Assembly (NCBI GenBank): GCA_028284775.1
Contig: JANQRB010000101.1
Span: 62,001 to 126,000, forward strand
Direction of reading: 5' to 3'
Length of the DNA stretch: 64,000 nucleotides
From: Candidatus Kapaibacterium sp.
GTDB taxonomy: Bacteria > Bacteroidota > Ignavibacteria > Kapaibacteriales > UBA7675
Shown here: positions 1 through 10,100 of the stretch, one piece after another
Numbering within the stretch: the stretch's first letter is position 1
Layout of the letters: each line of letters starts with the position of its first letter
Notes under the pieces: generated by a model
What the model was told of the DNA's origin: nothing
What the model saw: only the letters and a program-made list of their open reading frames with translations
The model's database searches: none
Position numbers and translations under genes: made by a program

Positions 1-2
1 TG

Positions 3-1619
3 ATGATCAGTGACGGACGCTACCGGGAATCGGAAATCCATGCGGCCGTCAATCCCGCCAACGAGGACAATATTGTGATAGCGCCGATTCGCTCTCTTGG
101 TGCCGGCCTGATTTCCATGCCGCTGTATTACACGCGTGATCACGGGCAAAGTTGGCAGCGCTCGGAGTTTGAGGCCCGGGCGGAGGGCGGCGGCGACCCA
201 ATGCTGGCATTCGACGCCGACGGAACCCTGTACTTTTCCTGGATCGCCGTCGATGCCGATCTCTCCGTCAGCATGCTCTTCGCTTCGTCGCGGGACGGCG
301 GCGCCAGCTTCGGCCCGGTGGACAGCATTTTTGCCGGACAGCTGTACTTCGTGCCGCCCGATTCCTACGCCGGTTCGATGGCCGACAAACAATGGATGGC
401 GGTCGATCGCTCCAGCTCGGACTACCGCGGTTCACTCTACGCCATCTTTCTCGAATTCGAGTACAATCCTTTGTCGCCCGGCGCATCGTACGCGGGCATC
501 TATCTGCGTCGCAAGCCGGCGGGAAACGCGCGCTTCGTGCCGGAATCGATACGCATTGCCGGCAATGAATTTTCCGCCAAGCAGTTTGCCGGCATCGACG
601 TCGACCTCAGCGGCAGGGTCCATGCCTTTTTCTGGGGTTCGAAGGATTTCGGCCCGACCGCCGCTTATCATCTGTGGCACGCCTTTTCCGATGACGGCGC
701 CGCCAGCTTCAGCCCTCCGCGCCCTATCGCGGCAGTTCGCTTTCCCACGGACACCCGGCAGACCGGCATTCCCTCCTTCCTGCCTCAACGCCTGCACTCC
801 TCGCCCCAGTTCGCGGTGGACAATCATCCCGCGAGTCCCTACCGCGGCAATATGTACGCCGTCTGGGCATCCAACGATCTGAGCTCCTCTCGGGCAGCGA
901 CACTGGCGGAACCCTTTCATATTTACTTCTGCAGGTCGAGTGACCGCGGCGAGTCCTGGAGCAGTCCCCGGCGCGTTAATGACGACGATGTCAGCTATCG
1001 CGCCGATCACCTGCTGGCGAGTGTGTCCGTTAATTCGCGCGGTACGCTTATGCTAAGCTGGTACGACGGACGCGCCGCGCCCGATAACAGACACGTAAGC
1101 TATTATATGGCCCTCTCGGAAGATGGCGGCGCCAGTATTTCAGCCAACCGGCGCGTTGCATCCTCCGGCATGGACATTAACGCCGAGCTGCTTGGTTTCT
1201 TCGGCATCGGCGATTACAACAAATCAGTCGCAACCTCACTCTTTGCCGTCCCGATCTGGGCTGACGGACGTGGAAACAACGGTGGTCTTAACGTCTATGC
1301 CGCCTTCATTCCGCTCGACACAAGCGGCCGGACAGGACGGGTGATTAACATTAACAGCAACGCGGAATTGAGCGAGATACAGCCTAACCCTCTCCGGCAA
1401 AATGGCCGCATTCAGTATCGTGTCGGTCGGGCCGCTCATGTGATTCTTGACATCGTGGATGTTAATGGCCGCCATTGTATCACAGTGGAGGATCGGCTGC
1501 GCGCAGTCGGCAGCTATGAGGTCGAGGTCGATCTCGGACAGTTTGCCTCGGGTCTGTACTTTTGCCGATTGCGAACGGGCGAAACAAGCTTAAGCCAACA
1601 GATTCTTATTCGACGCTGA
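3..1619 (+). CDS. BNR/sialidase-like exported protein with T9SS sorting tail (5' partial)
   Basis: The frame is open to the window edge and the visible product (538 aa) has no signal peptide, so the true start lies upstream. At least five Asp-box-like turns (S/T-x-D-x-G-x-S/T-W/F) are visible, for example TRDHGQSW near residue 44, SSRDGGASF near 95, FSDDGAASF, SSDRGESW and SEDGGASI. This spacing is typical of BNR-repeat beta-propellers such as sialidases. The last ~75 residues, from EIQPNPL to the final LIRR, fit a T9SS type A sorting domain: PNP, then VDVNGR, then GLYFCRL. By family knowledge this directs export across the outer membrane and surface attachment. Asp boxes occur in many non-sialidase propellers and no catalytic set (Arg triad, Tyr/Glu) was verified, so enzymatic activity is not claimed. 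Confidence 0.8.
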   Translation: MISDGRYRESEIHAAVNPANEDNIVIAPIRSLGAGLISMPLYYTRDHGQSWQRSEFEARAEGGGDPMLAFDADGTLYFSWIAVDADLSVSMLFASSRDGGASFGPVDSIFAGQLYFVPPDSYAGSMADKQWMAVDRSSSDYRGSLYAIFLEFEYNPLSPGASYAGIYLRRKPAGNARFVPESIRIAGNEFSAKQFAGIDVDLSGRVHAFFWGSKDFGPTAAYHLWHAFSDDGAASFSPPRPIAAVRFPTDTRQTGIPSFLPQRLHSSPQFAVDNHPASPYRGNMYAVWASNDLSSSRAATLAEPFHIYFCRSSDRGESWSSPRRVNDDDVSYRADHLLASVSVNSRGTLMLSWYDGRAAPDNRHVSYYMALSEDGGASISANRRVASSGMDINAELLGFFGIGDYNKSVATSLFAVPIWADGRGNNGGLNVYAAFIPLDTSGRTGRVININSNAELSEIQPNPLRQNGRIQYRVGRAAHVILDIVDVNGRHCITVEDRLRAVGSYEVEVDLGQFASGLYFCRLRTGETSLSQQILIRR

Positions 1620-2457
1620 CAAAGGGTCCGCCGCAAATTGCCCGACACAGTTAAAAACAGTCTTCCCAGGCGCCTGGTGTAATACTGCGATTTCGTGAAT
1701 TCGGATATCCGACCGCCAGCTCGCAAGCTCATCTTTCACGAAGAGGCCTAACGATAAAAAGAACGCCACTTCCGAGGAGATGGCGCCCTTGTTTCCACAA
1801 TCCGCGACAGTTTCGTTCGCGCTGTTCCGACTGATGTTAAGGAATTGCCGTTCTCTAACAACAGCTGCCGCCATCGGCTGATCGGGTGGCATAAGCGCCG
1901 CTGCTCTTATGCTGAATAGTCAACGGCGGCGACAGCAAACGAAGCGTCGATTTTGCCCCTACATTTCACCCTATCCCGATAACGATTGGCCGCGGCAGGC
2001 TCAGGCTCGCCCTGCGAAGACGGACGGCCCGCGCGTAGGCCCGGCCTCGGGCGTGATCCATACGGACAGACAAAGGAAATGTACAAGGACGGCTGCTCCC
2101 TCACCAGCATGACTGTATACTTTACGGACTTTAGCGCGCGGATTGCGGTTTTGAACGGGCGATTGTCGGGGTTGATAGCAGACTGAGCACAGTATGTTGA
2201 TTGGCGTCGGCACGGGAACCTTGTCCATATCACTGCATCTTCGGTGAAACTCCGACCTACCGCGACCGGATTCGGCCGTCAACCAAGCTCAGGCAAATGC
2301 CTTCGAATCCTTGGGTCGCATCGCTGCGCCTGGCTCAGAACATCAATTTTTTCCCACCGACCGGCAGGCTTGTTCACCCGGCCCGCAAACGGTTTAAAAA
2401 GCGGAAGGAATCCGCCCCAAGCCCGGATTCCTTCTGCTGTAATGCCGCCTCTGACAA
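1620..2457. other. intergenic region between convergent genes
   Basis: About 840 bp with no credible gene. Open frames here are short, overlap each other on both strands and lack ribosome-binding sites or recognisable products. The only clear element is the hairpin terminator at its right end, serving the minus-strand gene. Confidence 0.6.
2394..2437 (-). terminator. intrinsic terminator of the glycosidase-like gene
   Basis: A 10-bp perfect stem (AAGGAATCCG at 2405-2414 pairing with CGGATTCCTT at 2424-2433) extends by further G-C and G-U pairs to about 14 bp around an 8-nt overlapping loop region. On the minus strand it is followed by CTTTTTAA (plus-strand A run at 2394-2400). It lies about 20 bp past the stop codon of the minus-strand gene. 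The stem core recurs at 7044-7088. Confidence 0.8.
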
Positions 2458-5400
2458 TTAACGTGCTACAATGACTGTCAACTGATCGACCGCGATGCCG
2501 TTCACGAGCAGGCGCGCCACATACGCGCCGCTGCTCAGATGCGAAGCATCCACAAGCCGGCGATGACGGCCTGCGGGCAGTGCGCCGTCGAAGACCGTCG
2601 CGATATGCTCGCCAAGGACGGAAAGGAATTCGATCCGCAGCTGCGCATCGCTGTCCAGCTCAAGCTCGAAGCTCGTGCGATCCTTAAAGGGATTCGGATA
2701 GTTGGGCGGGACGAAGCGCGCCGGCGGCCGCCCACCGCTTAGGGCTGCGCTGCCCGGCGGTACCTGCGGCGGTCTTTCCTCGGCGGCCGCCGATTTGTTA
2801 AAGGGATTATTGCCGTTGCTGATCAGGCCATTGATGCCGAAGCGCAGGCAATAGTCGTCCTGAGTCGGAAAGCTCTCATTAACAACGCCCATCACAACAA
2901 TATCCTGGTCGCCGTCGTCATCGATGTCCGCCAGGGCCACGCCGCCGTATTGCATCAACTGACCGCTGCCTTCCTGCGTGCACATGCTAAGCCTGATGTA
3001 GGGTCGCGGATTGGTCTCGATGCCGCAGTCTACATCCGCGTCGGCGTCCGGCCCCATAGTTTTGAATTTCAGCCTGATCTCGTTTTTCAACGATTCGATG
3101 CTCATCATCACGGCCTCCTGCGCGCCATCATTGTCGATATCGGCGATATCCAGGCCGGCGCCGCGCGTCTCCCATGCCGTGCCCGCCGACTGGTGATCGC
3201 ATGCGCCGACCGTGTTGATCTGGCCGTTAAAGGCCTGCGTGGCGCGGCGCAAAAGAAAAGGATTGTCGCCGGCAACATCATTCTCTGTCAGGAAATACAA
3301 ATCCGCCGGGTTGGCGTCGGCCTGGTCGGCCGGCACCGCCAGACCGCCGCCCGCGAGGGTTCCGAAGAAAGGCTGGCTGTTGTCGAGGATACCCAGGCGC
3401 CAGTCGTCGTTGCCGGGCGGGAACATGCTATAAGATCCGAACCAGACGATATTCGAGCTCTCGAAGATATTCCAGGCCATCTTGTAACGATATTCATAGC
3501 TGCCCATCGAATTGTCGACGCCCATCAACATCAAATCCGGGTGAATACCCAGGGTGGGAAAGACCGGGTCCTGCGGCATTATTTCAAGCCCGCCGCCGCT
3601 ACAAATCCACGACTGATTCCTGATCAAGCCATAGCCGATGCTCTGGCTTTGCAAAAACTCGTCGTAGTAAACAGTCATAGGATCCGGATCGACGTACAGC
3701 ACATCCTGCTGGGCTCCGCTCTGCTTGTTAACATCCCAGATGAGCTGAAAGCGAAATTCCTGCTCGCCGCTGGCGTCGCGTTTGATATCCATGAGCGCCA
3801 GGTCCAGCCGGTCGGGATTGCGACCGAACTGACCAAATGTTATACCTGCGCCTTCGGAGAAATTGCCCATAATGCCATCGATCAACTTGGCATCAGTCCA
3901 GGCAAAAACATCGATTTTGAAAATCTTCGCTTCGTAGGCTCCCAGCTCGGTTCTAAGAGTAGCCGGAAAAACGTCTTCGTTCGTCAGCCCGGCGTCCCAG
4001 CCCTGGTTAACTTCCAGCTCCGAGCCATCGGGCCGGATCTCCACAATGCGATAAATGGTTTCATTGGTCGCCAGCATTTCCTGCAGCCTGAACGTCACGT
4101 CGAGCCGCGGCTTGAAATTGTTGGCGCTAAAGATGTAGTACGAGCCGTTATACTTACGGGCAATGTACTTAAACAAACGGAAGTTATCGATAGGCTCGTT
4201 AACAGGATCCGTACGTGCATCGTAGGGACGACAGTAGGAATCCGGATTATCCTCGGTCCCGACAAAGACAGTGCCGCTGGCCGGGTCCACCTCGACGGCA
4301 TAACAGGTCACATTGGGGTTGTTCATTCCCTGATCGATGTCGATTTCGCTCCAGGCGTCGCCGCCGTTCACGCTCACGAAGATCCCCTGGTCGGTCGCCG
4401 CATACAGGCGGTTGTTGTCCCCATCGTATGCCAGGTCCCAGACGGATGCCGTCGCGGGAATTCCGTTCGCACCGCCGATCCAGCTCACGGGGTCGGCGGT
4501 GCCGAAGTCGTTAAACACATCTTCCGAGTAAAACAGTCCTTCGTCCGTTCCGGCGAAGAGGCGGCGCGTCTGTGCGCCGTTCGGCGCTTTGTCGAGAACG
4601 CACCAGACCGGCGCCAGCAGCGGCAGGCTATTCTGCGTTCCGCAATCCACGTTGCCGATTTGAATCCAGTCGGCGGGATTCGGCGCCGTGGGGTCGCAGT
4701 CGCAGAAATGGCTCGCCCGGCCGAAAATGCCGCCGGTGCCGGCGGCAAGCAGGGTCAGGTCGGGAGCGGCAATATGCTCTATATCCCACGCATCGTAGTT
4801 AACAAAAGCAAAGCCGTCATTGGCAACCTGGTCATTGTTAACATCATTGCAGAGGGTGGCACCCGGCTGGAAACACTGCAGCGTGCTGTGCGAGCCGCCC
4901 CAGATGCCGAACTGCAGGTCATTGTTCGGAGAGAATGCGAATGACAGCGCATTTTCGCCGCCGGCCGCCAACTCGCTGGCGACCCAGTCGGCATTGCGAT
5001 CCACCCGATAAAAAACCTTGCGCCGCTCGCCGGTCCAGAGCTCGGCGTCATCGCGCCGCGCCGCGATGACCTGACCGTTCGACGCTTCGACAGCTATATA
5101 CTGTCCTTCCGGCAAGGCTTGCGGTCCGGGAGGCGTGGTCTGGACATCGCCGACAACAACAGACCATGACATACCCAGGTCAAGGGATCGCTGCAGACCG
5201 CTGATGCCCTGGCAGGCCGCAAAGACTTCGGTCCCGGCGGCATCGCTAGAGACGGCGATGTCACGCACTCCTCCGTTCACGGCTGTCGCGCTGAGGATTT
5301 GCCCGCCGGCATCCAGCGTGATCATTCGGCCCAGCCGGTTCGGATGGGTGCCGTTCCCCGGTACCAGCCCATTGTTGAAATTGTGCCAGACGTAGTTAGC

Positions 5401-6771
5401 CGGCGTCGCGCTGATTGTTTGCGACTGTCCCTGGTCATCCGGAACGGTAAACTGACTCTGGCCGTCGATTCTGAAATCCAGGGTTTGGATGGACAGGTCG
5501 CCGCTGCGGTCATCGCCATCCAGAATCACGCGGGCAAGGTCCATTCCATCCGGAATGGCCGCAGAAGGCGGCTGCAGCATGTGGCCGAAATTGTTGACAT
5601 TGCTTTCCATGGCACACTGCGTTGTCCAGTCGTTTTCCATGGCCCAGAACTCGAGCCCGCGCGCACCTTCGATGATCGCGCTGACACACTGATAAAAATT
5701 CTCGGCGGCGCTCATATAGCCGATGGCGGCGTCGGCGCCCTGCGGCGCGTAAATCAAGGCCCATAGGTTGTCGGCGGCGGCCTGGTTATTGAGCTCCCGG
5801 AATCCCAGGGCCATACTCTTGGCGAGGGTGTTGCGTTCACGCCACTCGAGCAGATTCGTGCGCGCAATGTCGCTGAACTGGTAGTTATCCCACATGAGCA
5901 CTTCCCAGGAGAGCGGGTCGGCGTTAAACCTGTCGGGCAGAAAGAAATCGCGCGTTGCGATAACGGTCATGATGGGATGAATTTGTTGACCGGGGCGGCA
6001 ATCCATGCAGCCGGGCGGGCAAGGAGCCGTTTGTTCGGCAGTGCTGATAAAGTCATGCACCGCTCGCAAATATTCGCGCGGCACCAGATCGTCATTCGGA
6101 TTGTCCGGATCGAGGTCATAAAGACTGGGGTCGAACTTGAGCTCCAGCTCGTCCGTTAACAACCAGCCGAAGAGAGCCGGGTGATTGCGGTAACGCTGCA
6201 CAATCGGCCTCATCGGGCTGAGGTCGAGATTGCCGACGGCATCGATGGTAATGAAGGGATGGTGCGTGCCGTAATCCGGATCGCCGTTGCCGCGTAAATC
6301 GAATTGTACCAGCACGTAGATGTCGTGGTCCCGGGCGGCATCGAGAAAGATGCAGAGGGCTTGTTCGTACTCCGCGGCCGAGAAGTTACAGTCGTCATTG
6401 TCGCCGCAGGGAAGCGCATATTGAATTACTTCCGCATACGAACTCGTTATCAGATTAATTCCATTGGCGTTTAAGTGTGCCAATAAGTCATTCAGCCGTC
6501 CCAGATTGTTGGCAGCGCCGCTGTTGCTGAATTCGTCGCTGGCGGTTGTGACAAACCAGCCGAAGGGGAAAAAGGCTTCACCATTGACGAGTAAATTGTA
6601 CTGGTCGCAGCCGGGACCGCTGCAATCTGCTTCGACGACCGTCGGGCAGGGGGGCGGATTGCCATCCAGGCTACATGGTTGTGAACGAAGGGGCAACGTC
6701 GCTGCCAGGCTACATAGCGCAATCCATACCGAATAAAGCATGTACCGCTTGCGGCCATGAAAATGATTCAT
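2458..6771 (-). CDS. giant exported glycosidase-like/propeller/FG-GAP protein with T9SS tail
   Basis: The ATG at 6771 was chosen over the one seven codons upstream because GGGAGG lies 5 nt before it and the product then starts with a typical signal peptide (MNHFHGRKRYMLYSVWIALC, cleaved near LRSQ). The product is about 1437 aa. Residues ~60-400 resemble a (beta/alpha)8 glycoside hydrolase: FFPFGWF near 68 and HPALFGWLLTDE near 197-208, which fits the GH2/GH42-like HPAVFGWxxxDE region containing the acid/base Glu. Next come repeats of the type LFAGTDEGLFYSEDVF and YAATDQGIFVSVNGGDAW (BNR/photosystem-II-stability-factor-like propeller). Then follow DIDNDGAQEAVMM and DIDDDGDQDIVVMG (FG-GAP/VCBS, Ca-binding type). 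The last ~85 residues (NYPNPFKDRTSFELEL ... LTVIVAR) are a T9SS type A tail. Substrate is unknown. Confidence 0.8.
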   Translation of the reverse strand: MNHFHGRKRYMLYSVWIALCSLAATLPLRSQPCSLDGNPPPCPTVVEADCSGPGCDQYNLLVNGEAFFPFGWFVTTASDEFSNSGAANNLGRLNDLLAHLNANGINLITSSYAEVIQYALPCGDNDDCNFSAAEYEQALCIFLDAARDHDIYVLVQFDLRGNGDPDYGTHHPFITIDAVGNLDLSPMRPIVQRYRNHPALFGWLLTDELELKFDPSLYDLDPDNPNDDLVPREYLRAVHDFISTAEQTAPCPPGCMDCRPGQQIHPIMTVIATRDFFLPDRFNADPLSWEVLMWDNYQFSDIARTNLLEWRERNTLAKSMALGFRELNNQAAADNLWALIYAPQGADAAIGYMSAAENFYQCVSAIIEGARGLEFWAMENDWTTQCAMESNVNNFGHMLQPPSAAIPDGMDLARVILDGDDRSGDLSIQTLDFRIDGQSQFTVPDDQGQSQTISATPANYVWHNFNNGLVPGNGTHPNRLGRMITLDAGGQILSATAVNGGVRDIAVSSDAAGTEVFAACQGISGLQRSLDLGMSWSVVVGDVQTTPPGPQALPEGQYIAVEASNGQVIAARRDDAELWTGERRKVFYRVDRNADWVASELAAGGENALSFAFSPNNDLQFGIWGGSHSTLQCFQPGATLCNDVNNDQVANDGFAFVNYDAWDIEHIAAPDLTLLAAGTGGIFGRASHFCDCDPTAPNPADWIQIGNVDCGTQNSLPLLAPVWCVLDKAPNGAQTRRLFAGTDEGLFYSEDVFNDFGTADPVSWIGGANGIPATASVWDLAYDGDNNRLYAATDQGIFVSVNGGDAWSEIDIDQGMNNPNVTCYAVEVDPASGTVFVGTEDNPDSYCRPYDARTDPVNEPIDNFRLFKYIARKYNGSYYIFSANNFKPRLDVTFRLQEMLATNETIYRIVEIRPDGSELEVNQGWDAGLTNEDVFPATLRTELGAYEAKIFKIDVFAWTDAKLIDGIMGNFSEGAGITFGQFGRNPDRLDLALMDIKRDASGEQEFRFQLIWDVNKQSGAQQDVLYVDPDPMTVYYDEFLQSQSIGYGLIRNQSWICSGGGLEIMPQDPVFPTLGIHPDLMLMGVDNSMGSYEYRYKMAWNIFESSNIVWFGSYSMFPPGNDDWRLGILDNSQPFFGTLAGGGLAVPADQADANPADLYFLTENDVAGDNPFLLRRATQAFNGQINTVGACDHQSAGTAWETRGAGLDIADIDNDGAQEAVMMSIESLKNEIRLKFKTMGPDADADVDCGIETNPRPYIRLSMCTQEGSGQLMQYGGVALADIDDDGDQDIVVMGVVNESFPTQDDYCLRFGINGLISNGNNPFNKSAAAEERPPQVPPGSAALSGGRPPARFVPPNYPNPFKDRTSFELELDSDAQLRIEFLSVLGEHIATVFDGALPAGRHRRLVDASHLSSGAYVARLLVNGIAVDQLTVIVAR

Positions 6772-7160
6772 GTCAACCTCCCTTACAGGCATGTAAGTAT
6801 TAGTAAGTTAGCGAAATGACAATGCAAGGAGGGGTGGCTCTTGCACGTTTCAGACTATTTCAGCCCTGCCGGACGGCCCTTGATCCCGGCCGGGCTTCGA
6901 GTCGCATGATCTTCAATACCACGTAGACACATGTTGCCGGAAATTCCTCGACGCCGGTGAAAATATTTTTCAAAATTGCTCAGGGTGGCGGCCCTACCAT
7001 GCTGAAAGATTGTTGATCGACAATGCTCGTCCGGCTTTATACAAAGAACAGAAGGAATCCGACACAATCCCGGATTCCTTCTGTTCTTGTATCATTGCCC
7101 GCGTCTTAACGCGGCACAACTGCGGCAAGCGATTCTCCGTCCGCTACTTGCATGCTACTA
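6772..7160. other. intergenic region with terminator hairpin
   Basis: About 390 bp between two minus-strand genes. The right part holds the 18-bp hairpin at 7044-7088. The left part must contain the promoter of the glycosidase-like gene, but no convincing Bacteroidota -33/-7 box was recognised. Confidence 0.5.
7044..7088 (-). terminator. 18-bp perfect hairpin, terminator of first tandem paralogue
   Basis: A perfect 18-bp stem (7044-7061 with 7071-7088) and 9-nt loop lie 72 bp past the stop of the minus-strand gene at 7161. The downstream minus-strand sequence TTGTATAAAG is only moderately U-rich. The inner stem AGAAGGAATCCG is shared with the terminator at 2394-2437, so the two look like copies of one module. 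Confidence 0.65.
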
Positions 7161-10100
7161 TCAGCGCAGCACGATCAAAGGCTGCGTGCTGAGCGTCAAT
7201 CCATCGCGTATCAGGGCAAAGTGGTAGGCGCCGGCCGTCAGCTTTGGCAATTGCAGAGGTATGGCATTGTAGCCGGCACGCGCGGGCAAACGCCGCTGCA
7301 GCAGGATTTTACCCAGGGCATCATACAGGACGAAGTCAAGCGCAGCCGCTTCGCCCAGCGCGACTTGCAGACGCAGCTCACAGCCGGTGGGTGCGGGGTT
7401 GGGATAAGCGATCGGATGCACCTGGGCGCCGCTATTGCGCGCCAGCCCCGTCACATCGGCCGGAAAGGGAACAAAGGGGGCTCCTTCGCGAATCGTACGC
7501 GCTGTCAGCGGAACATTTTCCAGGGGGTCGCGCTGTCGCGGCGTATCCTTGTCTCCTGTATCGCCGGTTTCCCTGAGACCGGCCACGGAGGCGGAGCTGC
7601 AGGCCTGAAACTGGCAATTGCGCCAATCGTTATCGCAGGGCAGCGTGGCGCTGGTGGAATTAACAGCAACAGGCCTTTCGTAGTCCGTCACTTCCAGCGT
7701 TTTGTCTTCACTGCGGAAGTCGACTTCCGTCATGATCACCTCCAGATCGCGCGCCAGGCAGGTTTGACCATTGCAGTTAGTTTTGACCAGCCAGAGATCG
7801 CCGTCGCCGCGGTAGCCCGGCAGCGAGGCATTAAAGCTGCAGGCCCCTCCCACCATCATGAGGCCGCCGTCCTGCGTTTGCTGCACATAGCCGCCGAGAT
7901 CGTCATTGTTAAGTCCCACATTGGAAGAGGAAGTGAGGTCCGTCGGCATTTCCGTACACCACATCAGCTCGCCGTCGCAATCGAGTTTCAGGAGGAAGGC
8001 TTGTTGATAGTAATCACTGGGCGAACTTTCATAACGATAGTCGGTGGAGCCGGTAATCACGAAGCCGCCGTCGCCGGTCTGAACGACGCCGCGAGCCCAT
8101 TCCTTGAGCTCGTCCTCGCCGCTGCCGAAGCGGATAACGCGATGCCATTGCAACTCACCGTCCCGATCGATTTTCACGGCGAGCACATCCCAGCTCTTAT
8201 ACGTCAGGTTTTCCACCCGATAGATCGCTCCCACGACGATGAAGCCGTCATCCGCCACACCATCGCCGTCATCGTCCGTCGGCTCCACATGGTAGCCTTG
8301 CTGTTCGCCGTTCAGTTTATGGTTAAACCAGGAACCGTACACTTTGGCCCATTCTATTGCACCGTCCATATCCAGCCGAAACACCAGCGGGAAAGTGCAG
8401 GTCTCGTATTCATGCCCCACATTAAGTTTGTTTAAGTAGTACACGGGATCCGGGTGGCCGACAAAGAGCTGGCCGGATTTGTGATATTCGAATATGCCGC
8501 CGACAATGATGCCGTCATCGAGTTCGCTATCGCCGTCGGTATCGAGCGCTTCGGCATGGTAGGCCAGTTCGCGATAGGTCGACTCATGAGGAAATTGGCC
8601 GGTTTGCGGCGTGCCATAACATTTAGACCAGGCGCCGCTGCCCGGGGGCACCAGGCCATCGTCGTCCGTACGCATTACCAGCGCATCGTAGGAGTAGCCC
8701 TTGCCACTGCCGTTAACCCATCCCGCGATGACATAACCGTCGTTGTAGACGGAGCCATTCCAGCTCTTTTTCGTGATTCGCCGAATCGACCGCCCCTCGT
8801 CGAAATGCCCTAATGCCGACTGCGGCGTTCCCACACGTCGCGACCATAGCACCTCGCCGTCCCGGTCGACTTTCACATAGTACACATCGCGATCGCGCAG
8901 GCCGTAGGACGAGGGTTCGAAGTCTTCAACTGTGCCGGCGATCACATAGCCGTCATGGTAGGCTGATTGTACTTCAATATGTCCCGTCAGCTTCATCGAG
9001 AGGTCGATACTATGTCCATACTCCCACCATGTCTGGTTGGGATCGTCGACATAAATGCGCCGGCGGAAATTGCCGGGCGTTTCGGAGTTGCCGTCGCTGT
9101 CGGTTTTCACCAGAAAGAGATCGTTCTGACGCAGGTTGGGACTATAGGTATAGCCGACCAATGCAAAGTCGCCCGCCGGATCCTGCAGGCCCTCGAAACC
9201 GAAGTCGATTTCAGATCCGTAGCTCCATTGAAAGCTGCTTTGTCCGTCCTGAGCTTCCGGCGGACAGGCATTGTCACAGTTCTTAAGCGCCGCCATGTTC
9301 AGCTCGGATACTTCCGCAAAGAGGGGAGTGATCGAGGGCGCCGTTATGACGTTCGGCATGAGAGTTTCCTGCGAGGGATTAAACACAGTAGCGGTCGGAT
9401 TACCAGGGATGAAATAGCAGCTAGCATCGGCAAGCCAGGCTTTGCTGAAATAGCCGTTGTAGTAGTCCGCGCCGAAGTCGGCGGTGGCGCCGATAATCGT
9501 GCAGCCGTCGGGTTCATTGAGTTCGGCATCGAAAAAGGAGGTATAGTCCTGCACGGGCGCCGGATCGAAGACACGCCATGAACTGACGGCGCCGGATGCG
9601 CTGATACGAACAACGTAGCCCTCATAACGCTGCAAGTCGCGTCGCACACCCGTAACGAGAATATCGCCGTTGGCATACTGGCGGATAGTGCGGCCGTGTT
9701 CACTGGCTCCGTCGTCAATCACTTTTGTCCACTGGTGAATGCCCGCGGGATCGAGCTTCATCACGATCAGGTCGGCGTTGCCGCCGCCAAGCCTGATGTA
9801 GCCGCTGATCAGCAGGCCGTCGGGGTTGCCCTGCAAATCCTGCGAGAGGATGATATCCGTGAAGTAGATCGGATCATCCCAATAATAACGATAAGCCCAG
9901 TGAGGCGCCGAGGCGTCCGGCGGAGCGCAGATCACATAGCCCTCGTTCGTGGAGGGCTGCGTCGATAGTTGCGTGTCGCCGCAAATATAAACATTGCCGT
10001 TGGTGACTGCCAGGGATAAACCGTAGTCGTCGCGACCCGCGTTGTCGTACTCCACGAAAGAGTAACCCGATGCCGAGCTGACCATGCGCGAAATACGGTA

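Noticed and set aside
2950..4944. 664-codon open frame antisense to the glycosidase-like gene
   Set aside because: Shadow of a high-GC gene; the minus-strand product has a signal peptide, repeats and a T9SS tail, the plus-strand one has none.
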